From Streptomyces sp. BK208 (GTDB taxonomy: Bacteria > Actinomycetota > Actinomycetes > Streptomycetales > Streptomycetaceae): a stretch of 64,000 nucleotides of DNA. Below are positions 16,048 through 24,873 of this stretch, in pieces. Below the pieces are notes generated by a model. It searched no databases and was not told where the DNA came from. It saw nothing but the letters and a program-made list of their open reading frames with translations. The stretch is from the NCBI RefSeq assembly GCF_004364245.1, contig NZ_SOAV01000012.1, positions 244,216 through 308,215 on the forward strand, in the 5' to 3' direction. Each line of letters begins with the position of its first letter. Position 1 is the stretch's first letter. A program made the position numbers and the translations under genes.

Positions 16048-17622
16048 TCACTTCTCCTTGGCGGGAGGCTCCTCGTCACCGTTCTCGGCGCCGGCGGCAC
16101 CCTCGGCGGCGGGCTCGGCACCTTCGGCGGCGGGTTCGGCACCCTCGGCGGCGGACTCGGTCCGCCCGGCGGTGGGCGCCGCCTTCTCGGCAGCCGGCTC
16201 AGCCCCCTCGACAGCGGGCTCGGTGCCCCCGGGGGCAGACGCCGCCTTCTCACCGGTCGGCTCAGCCTTCCCCGCGGTGGGCTCCGCCTTCCCGCCGGTC
16301 GGCTCAGCCTTCCCCGCGGTGGGCTCCGCCTTCTCGCCGGTCGGCGCCGCCTCCCCAGCAGGCGCCGCCTTCTCGGCAGCCGGCGCCGGCTTCCCGGCGG
16401 CGGGCTCGTCGGTGTCGTCCGACGCGGTGGACGCCGAGGCCTCGACCTCCGCCGCCACCGCCGCCGAGGTCGCCGCGGACTCGGCCAGCGCCTGATCCGA
16501 CACCAGCTCCGCCGCCTCCTTCGCGGCGGTGAGTAGGACGACGTCCTGCGGGGCCTGGTCCGCGAAGTTCTCGGGGTGGTGGCAGGCCACCTGCTGGCCC
16601 GGCCGCAGCTCCTTGAGCGGCGGCTCGGTGGTCGTGCAGATCTGCGTCGCCTTCCAGCACCGGGTGTGGAAGCGGCAGCCACTGGGCGGCGCGATCGGCG
16701 AGGGCACGTCGCCCTTGAGCAGGATGCGCTCGCTCTTGGCCGACTTGCGGGCCGGGTCCGGGATCGGGACGGCCGACATCAGCGCCTTGGTGTACGGGTG
16801 CATCGGCGACTTGTAGAGCAGGTCCCGGTCGGCCAGCTCCATGATCTTGCCGAGGTACATCACCGCGATGCGGTCCGAGACGTGCCGCACGACGGACAGG
16901 TCGTGCGCGATGATCACGTACGTCAGACCCAGCTCGGTCTGGAGGTCGTCGAGCAGGTTGACGACCTGGGCCTGGATGGACACGTCGAGCGCGGAGACCG
17001 GCTCGTCGGCCACGACCAGCTTCGGGTTGAGCGCGAGCGCGCGGGCGATGCCGATGCGCTGGCGCTGGCCGCCGGAGAACTCGTGCGGGTAGCGGTTGTA
17101 GTGCTCGGGGTTGAGGCCGACCACCGACAGCAGCCGCTGCACCTCCTTCTTGACCCCGCCCTCGGGCACGACGCCCTGGAGCTTGAAGGGGGCGCTGACG
17201 ATCGTGCCGATGGTGTGGCGCGGGTTCAGCGAGGAGTACGGGTCCTGGAAGATCATCTGCACGTCGCGGCGCAGCGGACGCATGCCGCCGACCCCGAGGT
17301 GGGTGATGTCCTTGCCCTGGAACTCGACCTTGCCCGCGGTCGGCTCCAGCAGCCGGGTGATCAGCCGGCCCATGGTCGACTTGCCGCAGCCGGACTCGCC
17401 CACGACGCCCAGCGTCTCGCCGGAGCGGACCTCGAAGTCGATGCCGTCGACGGCGCGGACCGCGCCGACCTGGCGCTGCAGCAGGCCCTTCCTGATCGGG
17501 AAGTGCTTCTGCAGCCCGGTCACCTTGAGCAGGGTCTCGCCGGGGGCGGCGTCCTTGGTCAGGGTGGCACCGCTGGTCTGTGCGGGGATGGTCACCGCTT
17601 TGTCCTCTGCCTGGTCGCTCAC
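16048..17622 (-). CDS. oppF: Oligopeptide ABC importer ATPase OppF with long repetitive C-terminal tail
   Basis: The 524-residue ATPase drives peptide uptake from the cytoplasmic side of the membrane. It has Walker A GESGCGKST near residue 65, Q-loop FQDPYSSLNPR, signature FSGGQRQR, Walker B LVVADEP and H-loop AHDLS. The family's C-terminal cysteine cluster follows (CRFHTRCWKATQIC ... CHHPE), probably an Fe-S or zinc site. After that comes a tail of about 130 residues very rich in Ala, Glu, Pro and Thr with repeats such as AEPTAGK and AEPTGGK, which normal OppF proteins lack. The GTG at 17622 overlaps the oppD stop by four bases. Confidence 0.93.
   Translation of the reverse strand: MSDQAEDKAVTIPAQTSGATLTKDAAPGETLLKVTGLQKHFPIRKGLLQRQVGAVRAVDGIDFEVRSGETLGVVGESGCGKSTMGRLITRLLEPTAGKVEFQGKDITHLGVGGMRPLRRDVQMIFQDPYSSLNPRHTIGTIVSAPFKLQGVVPEGGVKKEVQRLLSVVGLNPEHYNRYPHEFSGGQRQRIGIARALALNPKLVVADEPVSALDVSIQAQVVNLLDDLQTELGLTYVIIAHDLSVVRHVSDRIAVMYLGKIMELADRDLLYKSPMHPYTKALMSAVPIPDPARKSAKSERILLKGDVPSPIAPPSGCRFHTRCWKATQICTTTEPPLKELRPGQQVACHHPENFADQAPQDVVLLTAAKEAAELVSDQALAESAATSAAVAAEVEASASTASDDTDEPAAGKPAPAAEKAAPAGEAAPTGEKAEPTAGKAEPTGGKAEPTAGKAEPTGEKAASAPGGTEPAVEGAEPAAEKAAPTAGRTESAAEGAEPAAEGAEPAAEGAAGAENGDEEPPAKEK
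16259..16342 (-). repeat. 42-bp tandem duplication in the oppF tail
   Basis: Bases 16259-16300 and 16301-16342 are two in-frame 42-bp copies differing at about one position. Each is built of two 21-bp subunits coding AEPTxxK. Imperfect copies continue on both sides. Confidence 0.85.
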
Positions 17623-18716
17623 AGCTTCGGCGCAATCTCTTCGGTCCAGATACGCTCCCGCTGCTCCTGCGACATGTGGCAGGCGGCCCAGTGCTGGCTG
17701 CCGACCTCGGACAGCTCGGGGCGGACCGTGCGGGTGACGTCGTCCTTGGGCACGTCGGCGTACGGGCAGCGCGGGTTGAAGGCGCAGCCGGACGGGAGGT
17801 TGATGAGGGAGGGCGGCGATCCCTTGACCGGGATGAGGCGTTCCTGCTGGTCGCGGTCGAGCCGCGGCATCGAGCCGAGCAGACCCCAGGTGTAGGGGTG
17901 CCGGGGCTCGTAGAACACCTTCTCCGCCGGACCGCGCTCGACGCACCGGCCGCCGTACATCACCAGGAGGTCGTCGGCCAGCTCGGCGACGACGCCCAGG
18001 TCGTGGGTGATGATGATGACCGCGGAGCCGAACTCCTTCTGCAGGTCCCGGATGAGGTCGAGGATCTGCGCCTGGACGGTCACGTCCAGGGCGGTGGTCG
18101 GCTCGTCCGCGATGAGCAGCTCGGGGTTGTTGACCAGCGACATCGCGATCATCGCGCGCTGGCGCATACCGCCGGAGAACTCGTGCGGGTAGCTGTCCAC
18201 CCGCTTGTCGGGCTGCGGGATGCCGACCCGGTCGAGCATCTCCACCGCGCGGCGCTTGGCGGTCTTCTTGTCCACCTTGTGGTGGATGCGGTACGCCTCC
18301 ACGATCTGCTGGCCGATCGTGTAGTACGGGTGCAGCGCCGACAGCGGATCCTGGAAGATCATCGCCATCTCGCGGCCGCGCAGCTTGCGCACGTGGTCGG
18401 GGTCGGCGGACAGCAGCTCGGTGCCGTCCAGCCAGATCTCGCCGGATATCTGCGCCTTGCGCTTGCCGTACTGGCCGGCGGTGTGCAGGCCCATGATGCC
18501 GAGCGAGGTCACCGACTTGCCGGAGCCGGACTCGCCCACGATGCCGAGGGTCTTGCCCTTCTCCAGCTGGAAGGAGAGCCCGTCGACGGACTTGACCAGG
18601 CCGTCGTCGGTCGGGAAGTGGACCTTGAGGTCGCGTACTTCCAGGAAGGCGGTCGGCGCGGGCGAGGCGCCGGTGGGCTCGCCCACCGCTGCCCCGCTCT
18701 TGCTCAGTTCGGTCAT
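17619..18716 (-). CDS. oppD: Oligopeptide ABC importer ATPase OppD
   Basis: A 365-residue peptide-importer ATPase. It has Walker A GESGSGKS near residue 61, Q-loop FQDPLSALHPY, signature FSGGMRQR, Walker B LLIADEP, H-loop THDLG and the C-terminal four-cysteine region (CAFNPRCPYADV ... WAACH). It pairs with OppF to power OppBC. ATGA overlaps at both ends (18713-18716 with oppB, 17619-17622 with oppF) indicate translational coupling. Confidence 0.96.
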   Translation of the reverse strand: MTELSKSGAAVGEPTGASPAPTAFLEVRDLKVHFPTDDGLVKSVDGLSFQLEKGKTLGIVGESGSGKSVTSLGIMGLHTAGQYGKRKAQISGEIWLDGTELLSADPDHVRKLRGREMAMIFQDPLSALHPYYTIGQQIVEAYRIHHKVDKKTAKRRAVEMLDRVGIPQPDKRVDSYPHEFSGGMRQRAMIAMSLVNNPELLIADEPTTALDVTVQAQILDLIRDLQKEFGSAVIIITHDLGVVAELADDLLVMYGGRCVERGPAEKVFYEPRHPYTWGLLGSMPRLDRDQQERLIPVKGSPPSLINLPSGCAFNPRCPYADVPKDDVTRTVRPELSEVGSQHWAACHMSQEQRERIWTEEIAPKL

Positions 18717-19711
18717 GAGAGCCTCACTCGGGGGTCGATCACGGCGTACAGGACGTCCACCACGAGGTTGGCGATCAGCACCGCGAGAGAAGTGATCAGG
18801 ACGACGCCCAGGATGAAGGGCAGGTCGTGGTTCTTGATCGCGTCCAGCACCTTCTGGCCGAGGCCGGGGAGGCTGAACGTGGTCTCGGTCAGGACCGCGC
18901 CGCCCATCAGGGCGCCCAGGTCCATGCCGAGCATGGTGAGCAGGGGGGTCAGGGTCGAGCGCATCGCGTGCTTGCTGATGACGACCTGTTCCTTGAGGCC
19001 CTTGGCCCGTGCGGTGCGGATGTAGTCCTCGCCGAGGATCTCCAGCATGGTGGCGCGGGTGATCCGGGCGTACATCGCGGCGTACAGGAAGGCCAGCGTG
19101 ATCCAGGGCAGGATCATGCCGCCGAACCAGCCGCTGAAGCTGTCCTCGAGCGGTACGAACTCACCGTCGATCCAGCCCAGTCCGTAGGAGAAGATCGCCA
19201 GGCTGAGCAGACCGGTGAAGTAGATGGGGAGCGAGACACCCGCCAGGGCGACGACCATCGCGCCGCGGTCCCACAGCGTGCCGCGCTTGAGGGCGGACAG
19301 CACACCGGCGGCCACACCGAAGATCAGCCACAGCACGGCTGCGCCGAGCGCGAGAGCCAGGGTCACCGGGAAACGCTCGGTCAGGACCGGCCAGACCGAC
19401 TGCTCGGTCTTGAAGGAGTAGCCGAAGCAGGGCGCGGCGCAGTGGGTCACGTCGCCGCCGGCCGCGTAGGTGCGGCCCGCGAAGATGCCCTTGAAGAACT
19501 CCCAGGCCTGCACGAGGACCGGGTCGCCCAGACCCAGCTTCTCCCGCACACCCTCGACGGCGGCGGGGTCCGCCTGCTTGCCGACGAAGTTCAGGGCGAT
19601 GTCGACCCCTGCCCACTTGGGGACGAGGAAGAAGATGCAGAAGACCACCAGGACGATGACCACGAGCATCACTGCGGCGGCGAACAGCCGCCTGATGAGG
19701 TAAGCGAGCAC
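18713..19711 (-). CDS. oppB: Oligopeptide ABC importer permease OppB
   Basis: A 332-residue membrane permease with an N-terminal helix (LIRRLFAAAVMLVVIVLVVF), a periplasmic-type loop and five further helices. The EAA motif is EDYIRTARAKGLKEQVVISKHAMR, followed by LGALMGGAVLTETTFSLPGLG, typical of OppB/DppB. The GTG start at 19711 has no clear ribosome site, and a strong hairpin ends six bases upstream of it, which could limit translation of the membrane subunits relative to OppA. Confidence 0.95.
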   Translation of the reverse strand: MLAYLIRRLFAAAVMLVVIVLVVFCIFFLVPKWAGVDIALNFVGKQADPAAVEGVREKLGLGDPVLVQAWEFFKGIFAGRTYAAGGDVTHCAAPCFGYSFKTEQSVWPVLTERFPVTLALALGAAVLWLIFGVAAGVLSALKRGTLWDRGAMVVALAGVSLPIYFTGLLSLAIFSYGLGWIDGEFVPLEDSFSGWFGGMILPWITLAFLYAAMYARITRATMLEILGEDYIRTARAKGLKEQVVISKHAMRSTLTPLLTMLGMDLGALMGGAVLTETTFSLPGLGQKVLDAIKNHDLPFILGVVLITSLAVLIANLVVDVLYAVIDPRVRLS

Positions 19712-19716
19712 GGGTT

Positions 19717-19742
19717 GCGGCCCGCTGCGCCCCGCGGGCCGC
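19717..19742 (-). other. Hairpin between oppA and oppB
   Basis: GCGGCCCGC at 19734-19742 and 19717-19725 (on the transcribed strand) form a perfect 9-bp stem with an 8-base loop. It lies between the oppA stop and the oppB GTG. Such hairpins after substrate-binding-protein genes commonly stabilise the upstream mRNA or partly terminate. Here it could also mask the oppB start region. Confidence 0.7.
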
Positions 19743-19819
19743 CGGAGATTGTCCGACGGCCCACGGTCACGCCGCGCCGGCCTTCACCTGCCTTTCGTGC
19801 CGTACGGCGGGTGTACCGG

Positions 19820-21622
19820 TTACTTCTTGGGGTTCTTCAGGCCGAGGTTGACGAAGTCGTACATACCGCTGTACGCGTCGGTGGTGTAGACGTTCGCCAC
19901 GTTGCTGGAACGCCAGTTGATGAACTTCTCGAAGACGAAGGGCAGGTAGTACGCGCCCTCCATCACCTTGTGGTTGATCTCCGAGGCGATCTTCGTCTTG
20001 CCGGAGTCGTCCAGCTCGGTGAGGTAGTCCGCGAAGAGACCGTCGATCTTCTTGTCGTCGATCATCGCGAAGTTGTTGTTACCGCTGTCGAGGATGTAGT
20101 CGCTGTGCCACAGCGGCAGACCGTAGCCCTGCACGGACGGGAAGTCCGGGCCCCAGCCCATGATGATGATGCCGTAGCCCTTCTTCTGCACGTTCGAGGG
20201 GCTGCCGATGACGCTGGCGTACTGCGAGCCGTCGTACTGGTCGATCTCGACGTCGACGCCGATCTTCTTCAGCGAGGCCTGGAGGGACTCGGCGGTGGCG
20301 ACCTCGACCGGCTTGTTGTTGCGGACCGCGACGGTGGTCTTGAAGCCGTTCGGCTTGCCGCAGGCCTTCAGCTCTTCCTTGGCCTTCTCGACGTTGCCCT
20401 TCTTGTTGGCACCGGCCATCTCGTACGGGTCGTACTTCTGGCCCTCGGAGCCCGGAACGGCGGGCGGCAGCATGTTGGTGCCGATGTCACCGCCGGCCAC
20501 CGGGCCGCCGCGCGCGGTCTGCAGGGAGACGTGGTCGGCCCCGTAGAGCACGGCCTTGCGGCAGTGCAGGTTGTCGAAGGGCTTCACGTTCTGCGGGAAC
20601 GTGGCGTACCGGATGTAACCCGAGACCGGGTTGTCCAGGTTCGCCTTGTGCTCCTTCAGCGCCGTGGTGCGACCCTGCGGGGACAGACCGGTCTGGGCCA
20701 GGTCGATGTCGTAGTCGCCGGCGATCAGGCGGGCGTCCAGGTCGTTGGCGTTGGTGAAGAACTTGATCGTGATCTTGTCCGGGTACGCCTTGCGGACCGG
20801 GTCCGAGCTCTGCTTCCACTCGGCGTTGCGGACCAGGGTCAGGTCCTTGCCGGGGTTGTAGGACTCGAACTTGTACGGGCCCGAGGAGAACGGGTGCAGG
20901 CCGTACTTGGACTTGGTGTCCTTGTCCTGGCGGACCGGGGAGGCCGAGGTCAGCGCGAGCATCTCCTCGAAGTCCGAGTTGGCCGCGGGCAGGTGGAAGA
21001 CGATCGTCTTGTCGTCCGGCGTCTCGATCGCCTTCAGACCGAGCTTGTCCTTGGACTTGTCCTTGTACGGGCCCTGGTACTCGTCCTTGGGGTCGAGCAC
21101 CTCCTTGAGGTACGTCGGGCCGCCGGACAGCACGTCCTGCGCCCAGACGCGCTCGATGCCGTACTTGACGTCCTTGGAGGTGATCGGCTTGCCGTCCTCC
21201 CAGGTGACGCCGTCACGCAGGGTGTACGTGTAGGTCTTGCCGTCGTCCGAGACCTTGGCGACGTCGGAGGCGAGGTCGGGGGTGACCTCCGCACCGGTCT
21301 TGCCCGGCTCCGTCTTGTTCGTGACGAGCTGGCGGCTGTAGTAGCGGGAGAAGTTCCACATGAAGCCGTAGTAGCCGCGCGTGGTGTCCCACGAGTCGGC
21401 GTCCTGCGAGCTGGCGAACTTCAGCGTGCCGCCCTTCTTGGCCTCGGAGGCCTGGGCGACCTTGTTGTTGGCCGCGTCGAAGCCGGCCGCGCCGTTCTTC
21501 GAACCGCTGCCGCCGTCGTCGTCGCCGCCGCCGCCGCACGCCGCCGTGGTCAGCAGCGCGGCGACCACTGCGGCAGCGGCCAAAGCCTGCTTGCGCCGCC
21601 CTGAGGTGCGTTGGGTAGTCAC
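19820..21622 (-). CDS. oppA: Oligopeptide-binding lipoprotein OppA
   Basis: The extracytoplasmic solute receptor of the importer, 600 residues, SBP family 5. A signal peptide (GRRKQALAAAAVVAALLTTAAC) ends at the lipid-modified Cys29, followed by a glycine/aspartate linker. The lipobox residue at -3 is threonine, slightly unusual. The mature part begins GGTLKFASSQDADSWDTTRGYYG and contains the family motif YTYTLRDGVTWEDGKPITSKDVKYGIER. The preferred peptides cannot be predicted. It is placed second in the operon, after oppC. Confidence 0.95.
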   Translation of the reverse strand: MTTQRTSGRRKQALAAAAVVAALLTTAACGGGGDDDGGSGSKNGAAGFDAANNKVAQASEAKKGGTLKFASSQDADSWDTTRGYYGFMWNFSRYYSRQLVTNKTEPGKTGAEVTPDLASDVAKVSDDGKTYTYTLRDGVTWEDGKPITSKDVKYGIERVWAQDVLSGGPTYLKEVLDPKDEYQGPYKDKSKDKLGLKAIETPDDKTIVFHLPAANSDFEEMLALTSASPVRQDKDTKSKYGLHPFSSGPYKFESYNPGKDLTLVRNAEWKQSSDPVRKAYPDKITIKFFTNANDLDARLIAGDYDIDLAQTGLSPQGRTTALKEHKANLDNPVSGYIRYATFPQNVKPFDNLHCRKAVLYGADHVSLQTARGGPVAGGDIGTNMLPPAVPGSEGQKYDPYEMAGANKKGNVEKAKEELKACGKPNGFKTTVAVRNNKPVEVATAESLQASLKKIGVDVEIDQYDGSQYASVIGSPSNVQKKGYGIIIMGWGPDFPSVQGYGLPLWHSDYILDSGNNNFAMIDDKKIDGLFADYLTELDDSGKTKIASEINHKVMEGAYYLPFVFEKFINWRSSNVANVYTTDAYSGMYDFVNLGLKNPKK

Positions 21623-21692
21623 GATCTCGGATCCTCCGGATTAGATGAGAGACCCCGTGCAGGTGCCACGGGTCGCCTTGCGGTACGGCGGG

Positions 21693-22700
21693 TCAGCGGG
21701 AGCCCTTCGGGTCCAACGCGTCGCGCACGCCGTCACCGAAGAGGTTGAAGGCAAGAACGGTGATGAAGATCGCCACACCGGGGACCACCATGTACATGGG
21801 GTCCGACTTGTAGTAGTCGATCGCGCTCGAGAGCATCTGCCCCCAGGACGACGTGGGCGGCTTGACGCCCACGCCGAGGAAGCTGAGCGCCGCCTCGGTG
21901 AGGATGTTGGTGGGGATCATCATCGTCGTGTAGACGATGATCGGCGCCACCAGGTTGGGCAGCAGTTCCTTGAACAGGATGTAGAACCGTCCGGCCCCCA
22001 GCGACCGGGCCGCCTCGACGTACTCCCGTTCCCGCATGGAAAGGGTCTGTCCGCGGACCACTCGGCCGATGTAGGGCCAGCCGAAGAAGCCGATGACCAC
22101 GATCATCATGAGCAGGCGGACGCCCGTGCCGCTCAGTCCCAGCATGGAGTCGGGCAGGACGGAGACCAGCGCGATGATGAACAGGAGCTGGGGGAAGGCC
22201 AGCAGGCCGTCCATGACGCGGCTGATGAGGGAGTCGACCCAGCCGCCGAAGAAGCCGGCCAGGACACCGAGGACGGTGCCGATGATCACGGCGACCATCG
22301 CGGACAGGAAGCCGACGAGCAGCGAGATCCGGGCGCCGTGGACGATGCGGGCGAAGATGTCACGGCCGTTGACCGGCTCCACGCCCAGCCAGTGGTCGCC
22401 GCTGATGCCGCCCATGGAGCCCGTGGGGGTGCCGAACAGCGGGTCGATCATGTCCTCGTTGTACGCGTTGGGCTCCTGCCCGTACAGGGAGGTGATCACG
22501 GGCGCCAGCACGGCGATCACGATGAGCACCAGCACCACGATGCCGCCCGCGAGCGCCAGCTTGTCCCTCTTCAGGCGCTCCCAGGCGATCCGGCCCAGTG
22601 AGCGCCCTTGTACCGACTTGGCCTCGGCGCCGGCGACCGCCGCTTCCTCTGCCGCACTCGGGGCCGCTTCCGCGGTCGGCTCGTGCAATGGTGCCGTCAT
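21693..22700 (-). CDS. oppC: Oligopeptide ABC importer permease OppC
   Basis: A 335-residue permease with a cytosolic N-terminal stretch, the OppC_N helix (LKRDKLALAGGIVVLVLIVIAVLAPV), a loop DHWLGVEPVNGRDIFARIVHGARISL, and the EAA motif EYVEAARSLGAGRFYILFKELLPN. I start at the ATG at 22700 (MTAPLHEP); a longer frame to 22793 has non-coding character. It is the promoter-proximal gene, so the operon runs C-A-B-D-F, and it ends 70 bases before oppA. Confidence 0.93.
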   Translation of the reverse strand: MTAPLHEPTAEAAPSAAEEAAVAGAEAKSVQGRSLGRIAWERLKRDKLALAGGIVVLVLIVIAVLAPVITSLYGQEPNAYNEDMIDPLFGTPTGSMGGISGDHWLGVEPVNGRDIFARIVHGARISLLVGFLSAMVAVIIGTVLGVLAGFFGGWVDSLISRVMDGLLAFPQLLFIIALVSVLPDSMLGLSGTGVRLLMMIVVIGFFGWPYIGRVVRGQTLSMREREYVEAARSLGAGRFYILFKELLPNLVAPIIVYTTMMIPTNILTEAALSFLGVGVKPPTSSWGQMLSSAIDYYKSDPMYMVVPGVAIFITVLAFNLFGDGVRDALDPKGSR

Positions 22701-23038
22701 CTGGCAGGGACCCCTCTCAACCGGCGGTAGCCGGCCCGCACTTGCCGCTGTAGCGGCGTGATCAGTCCGTCGTACAAAGAGGCGAGCATCCACCCCTTGT
22801 TGCGGGAGTCTTCAACGCTTTGGCGATCTGTAGCCAGTGCTGACGGGGAATGGATGCGCAAACGTGATGCTGTTCGAGGTGTTCCGTTATCCGGACAGTG
22901 GGTAACGGGGGCCGGACGCGGGCGAGTTGGGACATCGGGGACAAGGGGGCGCTTTGCGTCGTCATCTACGCGCGAAGATGCCCTCCGCTGCCCCCGCCCC
23001 GGGGCCCTGCCCGGCGAGCGGGCCGACGGTTTCGACCG
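22701..23038. promoter_or_regulatory. Upstream region of the opp operon (338 bp, no convincing gene)
   Basis: The opp promoter must lie here, because SseB-like gene 1 ends at 23039 on the same strand. GCCGCT-GT-AGCGGC at 22744-22757, 44-57 bases before the oppC ATG, is a near-palindrome and a possible operator or leader hairpin. The region is less GC-rich than its surroundings. A 67-codon frame at 22762-22965 has no family resemblance or coding bias. Confidence 0.5.
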
Positions 23039-23836
23039 TCAGTGACGGCCGCCGGCCGGAGGGTATCCGTACCCGCCCGCCGGCGCCTGGGCGGGGGCGG
23101 CCGCGTGGGCCTCGCGGTCGTAGAACGGACGGGCGTTGGAGCGCAGCCACAGGGCGACCGGGTCGTGGGCGTCGGTCATCGCCACCGTCGACACCGGCAG
23201 CCCGTCCGGCACCGCGCCGACGGACTGCTGCATCATCGCGCGCACCGCGTCGACGGCCGGCGGGGAGGTGTCGTACACGTCGAGGCCGATGGCGAGGTAC
23301 GGCGCGCCCAGCGCCGGCTGCACCCAGGCTCGGCGCAGCGCGCGGACCGCCGGGGTGCGATGGGCGTTCTGCGCGAGCAGGGCGTAGAACTGCGGGATTT
23401 CGATGGCCGGTTCGGACAGGCGCAGGGGACCCGCAGGCTGACGGTCCAGTCCCGAGGCGATACGCCGCAGGTCGAGCCAGGGAATGCCGACGCCGCCACC
23501 GGGGGCGTGCGGGTTGAGCCACAGGCCGTAGTGGTCCGGGTAGAGGGCGCGGGCCACCTCCAGGCCGTCGACCACCTCGTACGACCGGTTCCAGCCGCTG
23601 GCGGACAGCTCCTGGGCGGAGGTCACGCAGGGCGCGTAGCCGTAGCCCTGGACCTCCATCTTCCCGTACTGGGCGTCCGGCGAGCCGGCCTGGCCGTGCC
23701 ACAGCAGCATCCAGACCTGGCCGGAGGCGGGGGTGGCGAGGGCGCGCAGCAGGGCCTCGTAGGCGTCGTAGCGCCCGGGCGTCACCTGGCGCAGCATGTG
23801 CTCGACCTGCCCGGTCGTGGTGCCGCTGGCGCTCAC
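23039..23836 (-). CDS. SseB-like protein 1
   Basis: A 265-residue protein resembling the enhanced serine sensitivity protein SseB family, which typically consists of two SseB domains. Visible features are WMLLWHGQAG, a second domain with IGLDVYDTSPPAVDAVRAMM, and a C-terminal signature DPVALWLRSNARPFYDRE shared with the next paralogue. The end is a low-complexity AAAPAQAPAGGYGYPPAGG tail. The molecular function is unknown. The start is GTG at 23836. It is cytoplasmic by composition. Confidence 0.75.
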   Translation of the reverse strand: MSASGTTTGQVEHMLRQVTPGRYDAYEALLRALATPASGQVWMLLWHGQAGSPDAQYGKMEVQGYGYAPCVTSAQELSASGWNRSYEVVDGLEVARALYPDHYGLWLNPHAPGGGVGIPWLDLRRIASGLDRQPAGPLRLSEPAIEIPQFYALLAQNAHRTPAVRALRRAWVQPALGAPYLAIGLDVYDTSPPAVDAVRAMMQQSVGAVPDGLPVSTVAMTDAHDPVALWLRSNARPFYDREAHAAAPAQAPAGGYGYPPAGGRH

Positions 23837-24027
23837 GCGTATCGCCCCTTCGAGAAGTCCCCCGTTGTCGGAACCAGCTTACGGCTCCGCCGGGAGCGGG
23901 GGGCTATGCGCTCGGGGCGTGCTGCCGTCCCGGGCGCGGTGGTCCCGGCGCGGCCCGTCGCGCCCACGCGGCGCAGCCGCACACGTCGCGGCACCGCGCC
24001 CCTCGGCCGCGTCGTCCTGACCGGCGG

Positions 24028-24795
24028 TCAGAAGCCCTGGTCGTAGAAGGGCCTGACCGTTTCCCGCATCCAGTCGCAGACCGGGTCCTGGGCCGCCTCC
24101 AGGAGGACCAGGTTGACCTGCCACTTCAGCGGGGACTTGGCCAGGGCCCGGCCCAGGGCGTCCAGGGGGAGGGCTCGGGCGTCACCCTCCCAGCGGGAGA
24201 GCTCGACGCCTATGTAGAGGACCGGGTCGGCGGTCTCGACGGCGGCCAGGCAGCGGCGCGCGCTGCGGACGACGCCGGTGGCGGCGAACTCGGCGGAGGC
24301 CGCGGCCAGGAAGTCCACCGGGTCGTCCTGCCAGTCCGGCTCGAAGAGACGGACCCGGCCACCGGACGCGGGCCCGTCCAGCGAGGTGCGCCCGGCCCGG
24401 CACAGCTCGGCCACGGCCGGCGGCGGCAGCGGGATGCCGACGACGCCCTCCGGGTTCACCACGATGCCGACCTGCGGGGGCAGCCCGCGCGCGAACTCCA
24501 CGGCGGGGGCGACGGTGTACGCCATCTGCGCCCCGGCGACCTGCCGGAACTGCTCCTCGGAGCTGAACACCGGCACGTAGGCCTGACCGTCGATCTCCAG
24601 CGAGGGCAGGTCGAGGGGGCCGCTGTGCGGGCCGCCGCCGTTGGGCAGGGGTATCCACAGGAAACTGCGGCCGAGGACCTCCACGATCCGGCCGCCGGCC
24701 GTCGGCACGCCGAGGGAGACGGACAGCACCTCTTCCAGCTCGTTGCCGGGCCACCCGCCGTGCGGATGGGGGTGTGCCTGTGCCGGGAAGTCCAT
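24028..24795 (-). CDS. SseB-like protein 2
   Basis: A 255-residue paralogue of the neighbouring SseB-like protein. The N-terminal domain reads YVPVFSSEEQFRQVAG; the C-terminal domain holds VLYIGVELSRWEGDARALPLDALGRAL and ends DPVCDWMRETVRPFYDQGF. Its ATG is at 24795. The two genes are 191 bases apart on the same strand, a tandem duplication, and possibly one transcript. The family name comes from a serine-sensitivity phenotype; the biochemical role is not known. Confidence 0.75.
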   Translation of the reverse strand: MDFPAQAHPHPHGGWPGNELEEVLSVSLGVPTAGGRIVEVLGRSFLWIPLPNGGGPHSGPLDLPSLEIDGQAYVPVFSSEEQFRQVAGAQMAYTVAPAVEFARGLPPQVGIVVNPEGVVGIPLPPPAVAELCRAGRTSLDGPASGGRVRLFEPDWQDDPVDFLAAASAEFAATGVVRSARRCLAAVETADPVLYIGVELSRWEGDARALPLDALGRALAKSPLKWQVNLVLLEAAQDPVCDWMRETVRPFYDQGF

Positions 24796-24873
24796 CTGCC
24801 TACCTACCGCCTGCCTGGTACCGCTGTCCGTGGCTGAAAGGCTAACCCGTCCGGCCCGGGGCCCTCCCGTGTG

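Noticed and set aside
15971..16051. N-terminal extension of the TRIC-type protein
   Set aside because: The extension would be transcribed through the perfect 15-bp opp terminator stem and has no ribosome site.
18827..21604. A 925-codon rightward frame opposite oppB and oppA
   Set aside because: Both opposite genes are unmistakable; this frame lacks any domain.
22762..22965. Possible 67-residue protein upstream of oppC
   Set aside because: No start signal and no coding bias; it occupies the expected promoter of the opp operon.
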